Assembly: GCA_002221725.1 (NCBI GenBank)
Contig: NJFT01000156.1
Span: 35,216-99,215, forward strand
Length of the DNA stretch: 64,000 nucleotides
Source of the DNA: Scedosporium boydii
Lineage: Eukaryota; Ascomycota; Sordariomycetes; Microascales; Microascaceae
Reading direction: 5' to 3'
In this document: positions 47,686 through 58,819 of the stretch, one piece after another
Layout: each line of letters opens with the position of its first letter
How positions within the stretch are numbered: position 1 is the stretch's first letter
Notes under the pieces: model-generated
Told to the model about the DNA's origin: nothing
The model's input: the letters and a program-made list of their open reading frames with translations, nothing else
Databases searched by the model: none
Position numbers and translations under genes: made by a program

Positions 47686-50600
47686 TTAAACAACATTCAC
47701 GGCCCACTTCTTCTTAATCGTCTCCTCCCAATCCTCAATCCGCTTTACCTCAGACCCAACCAGTATCTCTCCACGCCTGAGCGTCGTTCGCAACGGCTCG
47801 ACGGGGAACCATTCATGATCGACTCGGCAGACGAGGTCCGGGTTCCCTCCGACCGTCGTGTTCTTCTCCACCTTGATCAGGGTACCCAGACACATCTCGC
47901 AAAACGAATCCAGGCTCCTAACACAAATGTAGAATCTCTCGGTCGTTGTCAGCGTGTTGAGACACTGCAGGCATACGAGCGGGTGCGGTCGGCAGTAAGG
48001 CAGGAACGGATTGCAATTCCGAGCCTCGCTGGCACTACCTAGGTCCTGTACGCTGGCTGACCCTAGCGAGTCATCGGCGTACCTTCGCATAGACTGGAAG
48101 AGCGCGGCAGCTTCCGCAACATCCCCGATGGCGACGAGTGCCCTGGAAAGATTTTCGAGAGCATGCGCGTCGTTTTGGGGCTCGTCGTCGTTTAGGATCC
48201 CAATACTCTCAATGATGATCGCAGAGAGAAGCTTCTGAGCGTCCGCAATTTTTCCCATCTGCGCGTAAAGGAGACCTAGGTATAGCGAGGCGTCGTTCAC
48301 GTTGATTCCGTTGAGTCGCTGGGGAAGTTCTCTGTATTGGCCTCTCTTAAGCTGATAATCCTGCAATTCCTCCAATTCCTTCAGCAGAGGCTGCGCTGCC
48401 TGAGATTTCGCACCCGCTGCGACGATCATCTGCTTGTAAACCTGTGCACGGCTCCGCAGAGACAACGTGTACAAAGTCCTCACGAGAACACTACCCCGGG
48501 GATGCCCGCCGATTTTGGCAATCTCGTTCAAGACAGCCATGGCGCCGGTATAATCGCGAGAAAAGAACTTGAGGCTTGCCAATGATAGGTACAAGTTTAG
48601 CTGTGCCGCGATATCCTGCTCGCGTTTAGTAACATCTATGGCAATCTCATACCTCGAGATCATAATCTCGGTCCTGCCACGGATACAAGCTGTCTTTGGA
48701 ATGATCCATTCGGAGTCGCTGGTTCCTGAAGCCTGAGCTACGAGGAAGTCCGTTAGACGACTTTCTCCAGGAGCCTTTCCGGGCTGCCCGTCCATCCAGT
48801 CCAGCAGCTTCATTATCAGTTTATGGCAGTTGTGGCCCGCAAGGACTTCAAGGTAAGCTTCTTCTGGCTCGAATTTATCCGGTTCGTATGCGCTGACGAT
48901 CGCCTTCTGGAAGTACTGTATCGCTTCTTCCACACGGCCGAGTTTGTCGAGGCATTTGGCAATACTAAAACGATTTGTATAAAGCCTCCACTTGCTAAAG
49001 TCTCTCTCTCTCGGGGTTGTGAATTTGTTTGTTTCAATCAAACGTTCCTCCAGCGACTCACACATCAGATGCTTGACCAACGCTCTATCGTACTGTCGAT
49101 TTTGCATGTAGCAGTAAGCGATGCGGCCGCATGTCTGCACCATGTCACCGTCCAATGGCAGGGCCTCGTTGAAGAGCTTGAGGGCCTCATCGTGGAGGCC
49201 GAGGTTGATGTACGTGCTTCCCACGCGTCGGAGGGAGTGGCCAGACTTAGGTAGGCCGGACCACTGCAAAGCCCTATTCATCCTGGACCGAGGCGGGATG
49301 CCGGACCATTTAAAGTCTGAGTCGTTCCAGGTATGGCCCTCCTGAATATAGGCAACACTGTGAACGATTTGAAAACAAGTCATGGTTGGGATATAGAAGT
49401 TAAAGTCAGGGTCAAGCCAAGCATGGGCGTAGAGCCGACCGATTCGTTCCACCAGACCGCCAGGCACAGCTGCAGCCTTGATGGCCCAGTCTTGGGATTC
49501 CTTGTCCAGGCCACTGAGAACTTCAGTGTCACTCATCCATCGTTGTAAACAGTCCATATTGACGTCTGTAAATAGCTTCAGACTCTCTTCCTCCTGGGTC
49601 CAGTCGAGAATATTTTTGCGGCGGGTAAGCAGCATGTAAAGGCATCGCCCTACAAACTGTTTGTCTTTCAAGGAAGCGCGAGATTTATCCACATTCACAA
49701 GGTGTTCCTGCCAGTACCAGGTGGCGTACTGCCACATAGGGCAATTCTCAGGGTTAACCTTGAATGATTTGGGCTCGAGGAGAATGCGAAGACAGGTCTT
49801 CAGCACATGGAGCCTTGCTTCTGCCAAATCGAATCCGATAGCAGGTCCTCCCGTCTTGGCCCTGACGTTGGTGGAAATGTCTTCTCGCAGGAATTCTGTA
49901 ATGGAAGCATGGAAGAACGTTACAGTCGTCGTTTTCTTGTTGGAGTTGAAGTCAATGATGGAGGGATAGAATAAGTCCGGACTATTTGACAATGTGGCAG
50001 GCGATCGAGAGCGTCCTGGGGAATTCGAACCTGCCGGGGGCCGTGATGCATTGCGGGAAGAGGGACCAGAGTCCAGGTTATGATCGTTGTGACGCTGGTA
50101 TAGGTCGGCCGTCGTTTGGCCGTCTTCCCGATCGAGGGTGAAGAAAGAAGAGAACTGCGTACGGAGGGTCTCCTCAAGATTGAAGGCTGGGTCACCGAAT
50201 TTGAGTTCAAGGATGGTCTCCACCTGCTCCAATGTTAGGGTCTGCTCCGCACAGGTGACCCAGATCAACGTCTCATTCAAGTCGGCAGCGTGCGCCTCAG
50301 AAAGTGTCGCCGAGAGCTGCTCCATCATCTTACGCAAAGTACCGTTGATCTCTCTGGGGAACTGCCCGAGGCTCTCGAGGATCATCTGGGGATGGGTCTT
50401 GCGGTTCAAGTCGCTAACCATAATCCGCGCGAGAATGAATAGGCCATCCACCTGCTTTGTCATCTTCTCGACGACCTTTTCTCTGAAGCCGGGCACTGCA
50501 CGTCTCAAGACTCGAGATCGGCGCACCTCGTCGATGATGTACATCCGGACATCTTGCGCCAACAGCTCCGGAGTTAGATGAATAGTACGCAATTGTTGTC

Positions 50601-52131
50601 CACTCGCGTCCTCATCGAGGCAGATGGATACAGTCTCGGTAAGAACGCTCCTGCCTATTAAGGCTATCTGCACTCTCGTCGTCTGGTACCTCGAGGGGAG
50701 TTCGGCTAGGAGAGATAAAAGCTCTTCGGTGTCGGTCTTCTCAGCTTCGTCGACGCCATCTAGAAAAATGTAGATGTTTCGAACACGGGTGTCGGTGGTA
50801 CAAGGGCTGTTGATGAGAGAACGGACAGCGCTAGGAATCGTCTTGATGTCATCCCGAGACTGCAATCTTCGCAAAATTTCTTTCGCATAAAACGCATCAT
50901 CCTCGCTCAGCTGGTAAGCGAGATCACGCAGGCATTGGTTCACAGATCTCGTCTCCGGATTGTTCTCCCGAAAGAAGAAGTACGCGAGAGAGTGCATAGA
51001 TGGGTCACCAGGCTGGGACAGCAAATCCTCCATCCACGAAATCAATCTTGAAGCAAGATAGGATTTTCCGGTACCTGGAATGAACGTTAGGGTTATGACA
51101 CTCAGCGAAACATCCATACCGCAGAGTTATGTGCGTACCTGGATTGCCACATATCCACAAGAAAGGAAATTCGCCATCCACCCACGACTTGAAGGATGCA
51201 TCATCCACAAGCCAGTCACCGGTTCCAGGGGTCCGGGAATTCTTGAGCGAGTTGTACCAATCTTCCGGATACACGGACGGCTCGAGAATCTCCTTGATCT
51301 TCTGACGGTTCGTAAGGGCCGTCTTTTCCCTCGTCTCTGCGCGTAGAAAATTATCCATTTGATCCATTTTCTCGTCCAGGCGGTGCTGTAGCGAGAGTGT
51401 ACGCTTGATCGAGGCTAGGGTCTCCGCCATGACAAGTCCCTCCTCGCCCTTGGTTAAGCTCTCGAGCTTTTGGAGAGCCTCAGGAACCTTACTCTCGCGG
51501 CCGAAAACTTTGCGGACGTAGGCCTTGAATCGGCCACGGTTCACTTCCTCCGTAGCAATGAGAAGGGTTTCGAAAAGCGCGGCAAGGATCTGGACAACCT
51601 TCTCACGCAGCTGGGGTGACATTTCCTCCTTGATGTAGAATTCGAGACGGATGGTAAAATCCTGAAAAGGAAGATGTAAGCGTGAGATGAGGTGAAGAAC
51701 GTGGAGGGATGCAATGAAGTGAATCACGGCGAAGAGCTTACCTGCAGGCGTGTGAACAGGTCTAGGATAGCATCGTACATTTCGGACACGTCCTTTGCGG
51801 CACCAATAAGGTACATGACAGCTGAGAATATGTGCTGACCCGGCGGGAAAGCCTCTTCTGCTGCACCAGCAACGATGCCGCCGATAACCTCGATAGGCTT
51901 GAGCAGGGCATCGACAACCTCGAGAAGCTTTCCCTCGCGACTACGGAAATTGACAAACTGCTCATTCTGGTCCCTCACCAAGCGAAGCAGGGCATTTGCT
52001 GAGGCGATGGGAGGATTGTTGAAGTCCTTCTGGGCATCTTGGGCCGAAGCAAGATATACCTTGTAAGCGTCCTCAACAAGCGAAGTGAAGCGACTTTCTA
52101 GCTCTCCGCGCTTCTCCGAGAGAGCGCTCAT
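47686..52131 (-). CDS. NLR-like STAND protein: Goodbye - NACHT - TPR - C-terminal zinc-binding-like domain
   Basis: Signal-transducing NTPase of the fungal NLR type. Exons on the minus strand are 52131-51742, 51661-51139 and 51074-47686, giving 1433 aa. Residues about 10-230 fit the fungal STAND N-terminal Goodbye domain, with FPPGQHIFSAVMYLIGAAKDVSEMYDAILDLFTRLQ and LLIATEEVNRGRFK. The NACHT P-loop GNPGTGKSYLAS is near 302-313 and is split by intron 2. Walker B IYIFLDGVDEAE is near 405-416. Helical repeats follow the NTPase, and TPR-like units such as RRVGSTYINLGLHDEALKLFNEAL and FSIAKCLDKLGRVEEAIQYFQKAI lie in about 920-1060. The C-terminus has CLQC...FYICV...FCEMC...CRVDHEW, a partly degenerate ZZ-type pattern found at the end of some fungal TPR-NLRs. 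Such proteins act in non-self recognition or programmed cell death; the ligand is unknown here. Confidence 0.88.
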
Positions 52132-54121
52132 GGCGACGACAACACTTCTACACGGCAGTAAAGAAAATACGGCAAGATATGCTGGGAATCAGAGCAAACA
52201 CGTAACGGAAAGGAAAAGGAAAGAAAAGAGACAGAGACTTTGGCTGAACGGAAATGTGCTGGCGACAGTTTCAGACGTGGGGTTCATGTTTCTTTATGAC
52301 CCCATGAACCACGAAGTAGGCTCCAAGTTTTGTGACCCAGTCACTGGGATCGGGCCAAGAAGTCGTTGGGTTTGCCCTTTGATCCCGGATATGCGCCCAC
52401 TTCATTGGTCCAGCTTGGACAGGGGATCGACGCAACACCGCCATAAAAGCCAAGAGCCGGAATGCAGGAGCGTCAGAAGCCGAGGACACTGGGCAGAGTA
52501 GCCATAAGTGTTGGCCAGGGTTTGATCAATATTATGAGAGAACTACTTGTCGATTTGAGATTTCAAGCCACTGGCTCTCCAAGGAACCCTTGGGGGAATG
52601 GCGAGATCAATGATGCTCAAAATTCGGTGATAAACGGCGGTAATGGGAACTCCACGAAATCCACTCGTCTCTTCCAGTCCACAGCTCAAATTGTCGGATG
52701 CAGCCTGTAGGGCAGAGACCACGACGATGGATCCTGGTTTCAGAGGCTTGGCTTGACGTTACATCAAGCCAACCTCAATTTGGACCTTCGCCGTCCCTTA
52801 CTGGTTCCCACAGGGCTTCCTGCAGGAGGGGTTCGTGCTCCATTGCGCCCTAAAAAGCCACAACGCGTGGTCCATTTTCACCGGTTACCTGTCACGAGCC
52901 GACGTACTTTGTATGGATCGCTGCTTCCCTTGAGGATGCCGATAACCAGAAGGCAAGGAAAGTGCGAATTTGGTGGCTCGGGAAAGTCCAGGCTTGGAGA
53001 CATCAATACGTCATGGTCGTTGAGATTTGTCGGATGAAGGCCCGGCCCGGATGGATGTGGAAGACCGCCTGGTCAGTGGGTGGTGCTCCTGCTTGAATCG
53101 AATTGGTCGGTCGCCTGGGGCTAACTTTGTCACAAGACCTTCTGGCTGGTTATGCTATGTACCTTAGCGGCAAACTGGGCGGCTGCCTGGGGCGAAGTGT
53201 ACAAAGTCTCACCGCATGTGATGGACCAGTACAAGCCCCCCACAGGGCGTAGCTGTCAGATTCAGAAGGTAAGCGCTAATGGTGTTGAAGGCAGACTTAA
53301 AGTGTTGATTGATCAATGATTTGAGATGCGAAGTACAATTGACCAATTTTGATGCCTTCAAGTGTGTACGACAGAAGCAATCGAGCAGTTCTGAATGTTC
53401 CTTGGTGGGTCGCACCGTCGCCCCCAATCCCACGGCAGTGAATGGGCTCCTTCTATGTTCTTTTCATGGAACCTTGGTAGTTGCAGCGCTCCATCTCATC
53501 ACAGGTCCTACACAGCCAGCTGCTCCGAGAGACTGGACCCCACCAGTAGGCCTTGATCCTTGATGATCTTCGCCTCAGCCTTGGCAGTGAGCATCTCCCA
53601 GTCATTTCTGGTCCTCTGCTTACCACCAAATTCCAGCACCGCCAATCCATAGTTTTTGTCCTCAAGAGAAATTCAAAGTGACTGGGAGGAAGACCAAGGC
53701 ACTCCTTAGGGATCGCTGCCAAGCAGTGACTTTTACCGCCGACCACATCAGCCGAGACGACCGACCCTCTCTAGTTCGTCCCTGGTCTCTTAAATAGGCT
53801 CGGAGGAGCCGTGTCTTACTGTTGTCAGCCTCTTTTTCTCAACTGCTCCTATTGATGCGGGTCTAGGTGCTGCGGATCCCCCACTATTGTTTCGTAAACC
53901 CTTTGTACAGTACAGGCGCACGATTCTCTTTCCCCTGCTCACGCACAATCAAGCGGCCCTGGATAGACCGTGGATATTTGCCAGCTGCGAGCTCTCAACA
54001 AACTTATTCACTTAGAAAGCTAGTCCTAGCTTCCGAATATTGCATCAGGCCCCCTTCCCCTCTTGCACATGGCCCATAATATCGACTGAGAGGGGCAGTC
54101 CGTTGAGATGAGCACGCTCCC
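52132..54121. other. Intergenic region upstream of the NLR-like gene
   Basis: About 2 kb with no supported gene. Frames up to 138 codons (52085-52501, plus) overlap the NLR leader and lack domains. A variant TACTTTGTA lies near 52903. Confidence 0.45.
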
Positions 54122-55105
54122 TCAAGGGGTATAGACGTCAAAGACACTTGTTGCCCCAACTCCTTGAACAACGCCTCCCCCAGGAATATAAATCTTGCCT
54201 CCCACAGCCGCAGCCGACGTTCCATGTCTCGGTAAATCCATCGGCTCAAGCTCCTCCCATTCATCCTTCACAACATTGTAGACCTCGACGTTACCAAACA
54301 CTCCATTCGTACCCTCTTCCGGATTTCCCTCGCCACCGAAGACATAAATTTTGTCTCCAACGGCAGCAACTGATATCCCTCCCCGCGCTGTCGGCATTGT
54401 AGCCTCACTCGTGGTCCAGCCTGACTCTAAATCCTCGAGATCAAGGATGAAGATCGTATCCCTCACGTTTTGGAGCCCCGAATCCCTACCACCGACAACG
54501 TAGAACTTTCCATTGATGACAGCCCCGCCGCCGTGGTCCCTTGGTGCGGGAATCTTGCTTGCCTCTTTAGGAACCTCGAGCCATTCCAAAGTTTCGAGGT
54601 CAAAGATGGTCACATCGTCCATTGTAGCCCTCGTGCCGGGGATGCCTCCAGCAAGATACACCTTACTACCGTAGACTCCCACGACGGAACTCCCTCTCTG
54701 CAGACCATCCGGGATACTTTGCAGTTCCTCCCACTCGTCGGTTTCGGGATCGTACGCAAAGGTATTTCTGACAGCAGGCCATCCGCTCTCCCCACTCAAT
54801 CCTCCTAGGACGTATATTTTACCATCGACGCCGACGACATTGGGATGATTCAAGGCGATGGGCAGGGGGGCAGCTTGACTCCAGGTATCAGTGGGAATGT
54901 CGTAAAGCAGCACGTTATCCGTCGTGGCGCCGCCCTCCACCAGCCCGCCGACTACAGCAAGTAGCGAGTCGGATAGGGCAACCGTTGTGTGTTCCTGCAG
55001 GGTTCCTCCCACAGGTACGGAAGCCAGGGGTTCCCACCCTTGCCCTAAGGCACTGGGAATGGCAGTGGCAGCAATCCCTAAAATAATGTCTTTGGCGGAG
55101 ATCAT
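54122..55105 (-). CDS. Secreted kelch-repeat beta-propeller protein
   Basis: Single-exon gene for 327 aa. A signal peptide (MISAKDIILGIAATAIPSALGQG) leads into kelch repeats. The repeat strand -x-(I/V)Y-x-x-GG recurs as SLLAVVGG, GKIYVLGG, SKVYLAGG, GKFYVVGG, DKIYVFGG and GKIYIPGG, so a six-bladed propeller is likely. Each blade carries the usual later Trp (e.g. TDEWEEL, LEWLEV, KDEWEEL). The galactose-oxidase copper ligands and C-terminal domain are not seen, so an oxidase role is not supported. It probably works outside the cell or in the secretory pathway as a binding protein. A TATAAAA box lies 80 bp upstream on the coding strand. Its neighbours are accessory genes. Confidence 0.9.
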   Translation of the reverse strand: MISAKDIILGIAATAIPSALGQGWEPLASVPVGGTLQEHTTVALSDSLLAVVGGLVEGGATTDNVLLYDIPTDTWSQAAPLPIALNHPNVVGVDGKIYVLGGLSGESGWPAVRNTFAYDPETDEWEELQSIPDGLQRGSSVVGVYGSKVYLAGGIPGTRATMDDVTIFDLETLEWLEVPKEASKIPAPRDHGGGAVINGKFYVVGGRDSGLQNVRDTIFILDLEDLESGWTTSEATMPTARGGISVAAVGDKIYVFGGEGNPEEGTNGVFGNVEVYNVVKDEWEELEPMDLPRHGTSAAAVGGKIYIPGGGVVQGVGATSVFDVYTP

Positions 55106-55184
55106 CTTGCGTGTTTGATGCGAGTTATTGTGACATTGAATGGTTCATTTCCCAAAAGTGGAAAGAAGATTCTATGTTGATTCC

Positions 55185-55191
55185 TTTTATA
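55185..55191 (-). promoter_or_regulatory. TATA box of the kelch-repeat gene
   Basis: TATAAAA on the minus strand, 80 bp upstream of the kelch start codon. Position and sequence fit a TATA-type inducible promoter. Confidence 0.55.
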
Positions 55192-55548
55192 CAAAGATAT
55201 ACCAATTGGGTTCCAATGCCGGTCGAGCCCCCCGCCCGAGACACGGTTCCCACCGGCCGCCCATTATTTCCGGGGCACGACCCGGTCGGGATCTAAAGTG
55301 GAGATTTGAGCGGGGAAGGACCCGTCCAATGTCCCGTCTTGTCCCGGCCATATCTTCCAAATTGAATTGGACTCAAGTGCAGCTATAGATGACGCATCAT
55401 TAGTCTCAAACACACTCCAAAAAAGAAGATGCCTTACTACCCTGACAAAGAATACATATCACCTTCAAAAAATCAAAATACCATCTACCTCGAATCAATA
55501 AAGTATATTCAGTTTCAATATCTATCGATCCCGCTGAGAGATCAGATC
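55192..55548. other. Intergenic region between kelch promoter and acidic-repeat gene 3' end
   Basis: No supported gene in this stretch. It is A/T-rich towards 55420-55540. Confidence 0.4.
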
Positions 55549-56967
55549 CTAGTCTATGCGGTACCTTCGGCACATTTCCTCATCGTCACCAGGACATCCA
55601 AGAGCCTTGCGCCATAGTAGTAGGATGGCATAGAGCCCTACCAGCCACAGAAGATTGTACACAACGGCCATGAAATACCCGGAATCATTCTCGTCATCAC
55701 CAGATGTCGGACGACGAGCAATTGCTCCGCCTCCAGGAGGCGAAGGACGACGATTTCCCTCGTTTTCGGGGACTGAATGACGAGTATTGTCCTCGTCTTG
55801 GGGAAGGGGAGAACGACCAGGATTTCCCTCGCCTTCTGGAGATGGAGGGTCACTGCTCCTCCCCGGTTCAAATGATGAGGGAGCTCTGCTCGTAGCCCGG
55901 TTTGTCGAAGCAGAGGAGATACTTATCTCAACTTTAGAACTCTTTCCGGCACTTTCAGCGACTATTGGATCTGGAATCCCATCCTCCGCGTCCGGCGAAT
56001 CCTCCGGCGAGCCAACCTCCGAAGACTCGGCATCATTAGCGCTCACTCTTGGCGTCTGTTCGTGGCCCGCGCCCATTGTGGGGGCCTCTTCATCGTCACG
56101 CTTCACCCCGAACATTAGTTCATAGAGTAGCGCATCAATTTCGGCCTCGATAGGCGAATATTCGGGAGAGTTGCCCAGCGAACGCACCGGCGAGCTAACA
56201 TCTGAGGGCTCTTTATCGTCAGAGCTCACTCTGGATGTCTGTTCATGGTTTGCGCTCATTGTAGATGCCATCTCAAGGAGCGCTGCATCAATGTCTACGG
56301 GCGAATAGTCCGGAGAGCCGCCTGACAAATGATCCGGCGAGCTAACATCTAAAGGTTCTTCATCATTAGCGTTCGCTGTGGACGCCGCCTCATGGAGCTG
56401 TGAATCAGTTTCGGTCTTGATAGACGAATTCACCGGAGAGCTGCGCTGGCTGCGTTTCCTGAAGCGTTGGGCTTCAATTTGTGTCCATTCTGCGGCCAAT
56501 TTGGCAAACTTATCAGCTATCGGGGTGCCCGGCGGCGGCGGCGACGGCGGCGGTGGTGTGGCTTCGTTAGAACTGGACTTGGCCCATTTACAACAGCAGT
56601 TGTCGTCCATGTGCATTTGGAGATAGTCATGGCAGCCCCACTCTCCAGACGTCTGCAACCAATTGATGTGGTATTCTCGCCTCGCCTCGGCTTCCTCCTT
56701 CGTCTTGGGGAAGCCTGTGACATCAATCGAGCTGCTGATTGATGTCCAGAGGCTCTTCACTGATTGGCGCAGAAGTTTGATCTGCTCCGAGTTGTAGGTG
56801 GCTCCAGTCCCGAGAAATACTGGGCTCTCTGGTGTGAAATCTGGATTCACATCTGTGTTTATTTTCAACTTCAACGCTTTACGTATCCGTTCATTGTTGG
56901 ATACTGCGGGGATCTTGTTGTTCTTCATACCTGCTCCGCCCCCGATAGGGCTCGTCTTCTCCGACAT
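55549..56967 (-). CDS. Acidic Ser/Pro repeat protein with a C-terminal membrane anchor
   Basis: Unrecognised 472-aa protein without introns. The start is set at MSEKTSPIGGGAGM; the frame is open up to an ATG at 57138, but that extension looks like untranslated leader. Residues 1-160 may fold and include HINWLQTSGEWGCHDYLQMHMDD next to a CCCKW cluster, followed by a Pro run (PPPPSPPPPGTP). The middle holds about three degenerate repeats of 40-55 residues, each with a DSSP/SPxYSP core: SSPDHLSGGSPDYSPVD, SSPVRSLGNSPEYSPIE and GSPEDSPDAED. Two of them contain HEQT-RVS. A Glu/Gly/Asn/Pro-rich stretch follows. One hydrophobic helix (YFMAVVYNLLWLVGLYAILLLW) lies 21 residues from the end, so a tail anchor is likely. 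No homologous family is known to me. Confidence 0.7.
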   Translation of the reverse strand: MSEKTSPIGGGAGMKNNKIPAVSNNERIRKALKLKINTDVNPDFTPESPVFLGTGATYNSEQIKLLRQSVKSLWTSISSSIDVTGFPKTKEEAEARREYHINWLQTSGEWGCHDYLQMHMDDNCCCKWAKSSSNEATPPPPSPPPPGTPIADKFAKLAAEWTQIEAQRFRKRSQRSSPVNSSIKTETDSQLHEAASTANANDEEPLDVSSPDHLSGGSPDYSPVDIDAALLEMASTMSANHEQTSRVSSDDKEPSDVSSPVRSLGNSPEYSPIEAEIDALLYELMFGVKRDDEEAPTMGAGHEQTPRVSANDAESSEVGSPEDSPDAEDGIPDPIVAESAGKSSKVEISISSASTNRATSRAPSSFEPGRSSDPPSPEGEGNPGRSPLPQDEDNTRHSVPENEGNRRPSPPGGGAIARRPTSGDDENDSGYFMAVVYNLLWLVGLYAILLLWRKALGCPGDDEEMCRRYRID

Positions 56968-57524
56968 GTCGGGAGTATAAGCCACAGGACGACTGGGCTG
57001 TGAGTGTTGGATGGTAGATAGTTTCGTAGAAACTGGTGTGTTTTCAGTCGCTCTGGAAAGAGAGAGAAGTATGGAATAAGACTCGGATGAGGGGGTGAGA
57101 GTATGTGTTGTGATGACAGGACATTTGAGTTGAAGCAAGTCGGACCTCGACCAGAAGTTATACTTGGAGATTCCGAGACCTGCCTTTGGGAAACTGCTCT
57201 ATTGAATAGAGTAATTGTTGGCTTTGTAACCTTTGAAAAAAGCTGTTGTTGGCTTCATGACGCCCCAGGAGAAGATGCACTTTGCTCACGACAATACGTT
57301 CGTTGTTTCTTTATCGCTGGGAAGAGTATCCGAGATAAAAAAAAAAAAAAACAGTTAACAGTTACACTATTGTAATGGAGTTGAGATGAATACAGTGAAT
57401 CGAGCAACAGGTTTCTCTTTTACAGCTGACGAACCTAGCCTGTCCTTGGATGGAGCGGCTGCCCCTCAAAGCACACGGCGACAAAGGCTTGAAAGTTCCA
57501 TAATCTCCAAGGATAATTGGAAAT

Positions 57525-57568
<44 letters not shown>

Positions 57569-57991
57569 CGTTTGGAGCGATCATTGTCTAGATTGAACTC
57601 AGCCGTCCAAGAAAATAGACTATGGAAGAAGCTGCCTGGGGTTTTCTTGTGAGCCACGTTTATATCCTTTGTTCGAGAAACCAGGCATATAAAGCTGCTG
57701 TCAACCATTACATGCCTTCAGTCTTTGAAGTGAGATTCGCCGTTCTATCGATGATGGAACCGGGTCTCTTTCTGTTTCCGCATCCGTGGGAATCAAGAGA
57801 GAGATATCGATGTAGGATGGTCTCCATGAACAAAGAACCATCGTGTATATATCAAGGCGGTTCTCGAATCCTCTCGATTCTGTATTCTGGTCGCATCAAC
57901 TCACCACAATCCATAACTAACAACCATACACCACAAAACACTCCAACTCAACTATCCAATCCACCCATAAAAAGCAAAGCCACTATCGACC
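56968..57991. other. Divergent intergenic region with a 42-nt poly(T) tract
   Basis: It separates two divergent unknown genes. T run at 57527-57568 and a shorter A run near 57338-57351. TATATA lies at 57846-57851, about 141 bp before the plus-strand start at 57992. No gene seen. Confidence 0.5.
57527..57568. repeat. Poly(T) tract, 42 nt
   Basis: Uninterrupted T run between two unknown genes. It is either slippage or the tail of a minus-strand retroposed sequence; no element was recognised on its right side. Confidence 0.85.
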
Positions 57992-58819
57992 ATGGATACA
58001 TCCATGTTCACCACCGAGTATTGGAACAACACTGAACACGCGAAGAGTGGAAAAAGCCAACATGAACCTTCCAAGGAGCAATGGAACGCTGCGATTATGC
58101 TCAGCCGCCTTAACTCCGTTGCGAATCAATTCGAAATGCGGATGACCCACGACGTAGACCACTCCAAGACTGCAGACCAACTGGAAGAAATCGAGGACAT
58201 GCGGTTCAGTATGAAAACCCGGGTCTCCCCGGGCCCGGAGATGAAAGACTTTCTTGAACGCCGGCTCTGGAATGTCATCGAACGCCTCGAGGACTGTGCG
58301 AGCTCCTCGTCCAAATGCACAACTAAGCTCTATTGCGACTGCCAGATGCCGCTGTTTGAGTCCGACACTCGAGCCCGGCACCCTTGGTGTTTTGATGTCG
58401 GCGACGTCCTCATGCAGCGGGGGTTCGAGGACTTCTTGGTCTTCCGCATCCGCCAGCAAAAAGACCGCCTCGCAGAGATTCAGCGGAAGCAGGGCAATAA
58501 TTCAGACGTTCCCTTGATGGGCGGCGATGCCGAAATTCTGGGTGTGGAGGACGCCTATCGCGGGCTTGGGGCCTTCTTCAAGAGCTTTATCATCAGCCAA
58601 CCCCCGAGCTTTGACGCATTCCTGAAGGCCTGGAGGAACATGTGGGCAAGCCCTTCCTTCAAACCCGCCTTTCGGGACCAGATGAAGTCACTCAAGGACG
58701 CGGCCTGGCACAGGGCTCTAGAAGATTACCATACCAGGGAATCTGGCCACCAAGCGAATCTTGCCAAGAGGGCCACCATGAAGCTGAGGCGTCGTCTAAA
58801 GAAGCCTGCGCCGCCTTGA
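57992..58819 (+). CDS. Unrecognised 275-aa protein
   Basis: Intact single-exon frame starting MDTSMFTTEYWNNTEH and ending RRRLKKPAPP. It looks soluble: no signal peptide and no membrane helix. Predicted helical stretches include EQWNAAIMLSRLNSVANQFEMRM, MKDFLERRLWNVIERLEDC and FLVFRIRQQKDRLAEIQRKQG. A Cys-containing segment CTTKLYCDCQMP lies near residues 109-120. The C-terminus is strongly basic (Lys/Arg) and could bind nucleic acid or act in nuclear import. I recognise no family. Coding is supported by length, by a TATA-like TATATA upstream and by a Pro/His-rich leader without competing frames, but transcription is unproven. It diverges from the acidic-repeat gene. Confidence 0.65.
   Translation: MDTSMFTTEYWNNTEHAKSGKSQHEPSKEQWNAAIMLSRLNSVANQFEMRMTHDVDHSKTADQLEEIEDMRFSMKTRVSPGPEMKDFLERRLWNVIERLEDCASSSSKCTTKLYCDCQMPLFESDTRARHPWCFDVGDVLMQRGFEDFLVFRIRQQKDRLAEIQRKQGNNSDVPLMGGDAEILGVEDAYRGLGAFFKSFIISQPPSFDAFLKAWRNMWASPSFKPAFRDQMKSLKDAAWHRALEDYHTRESGHQANLAKRATMKLRRRLKKPAPP

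Noticed and set aside
54122..55105. Galactose oxidase call for the kelch protein
   Set aside because: Only the propeller is present. Copper ligands and the N- and C-terminal domains of galactose oxidase are not seen.
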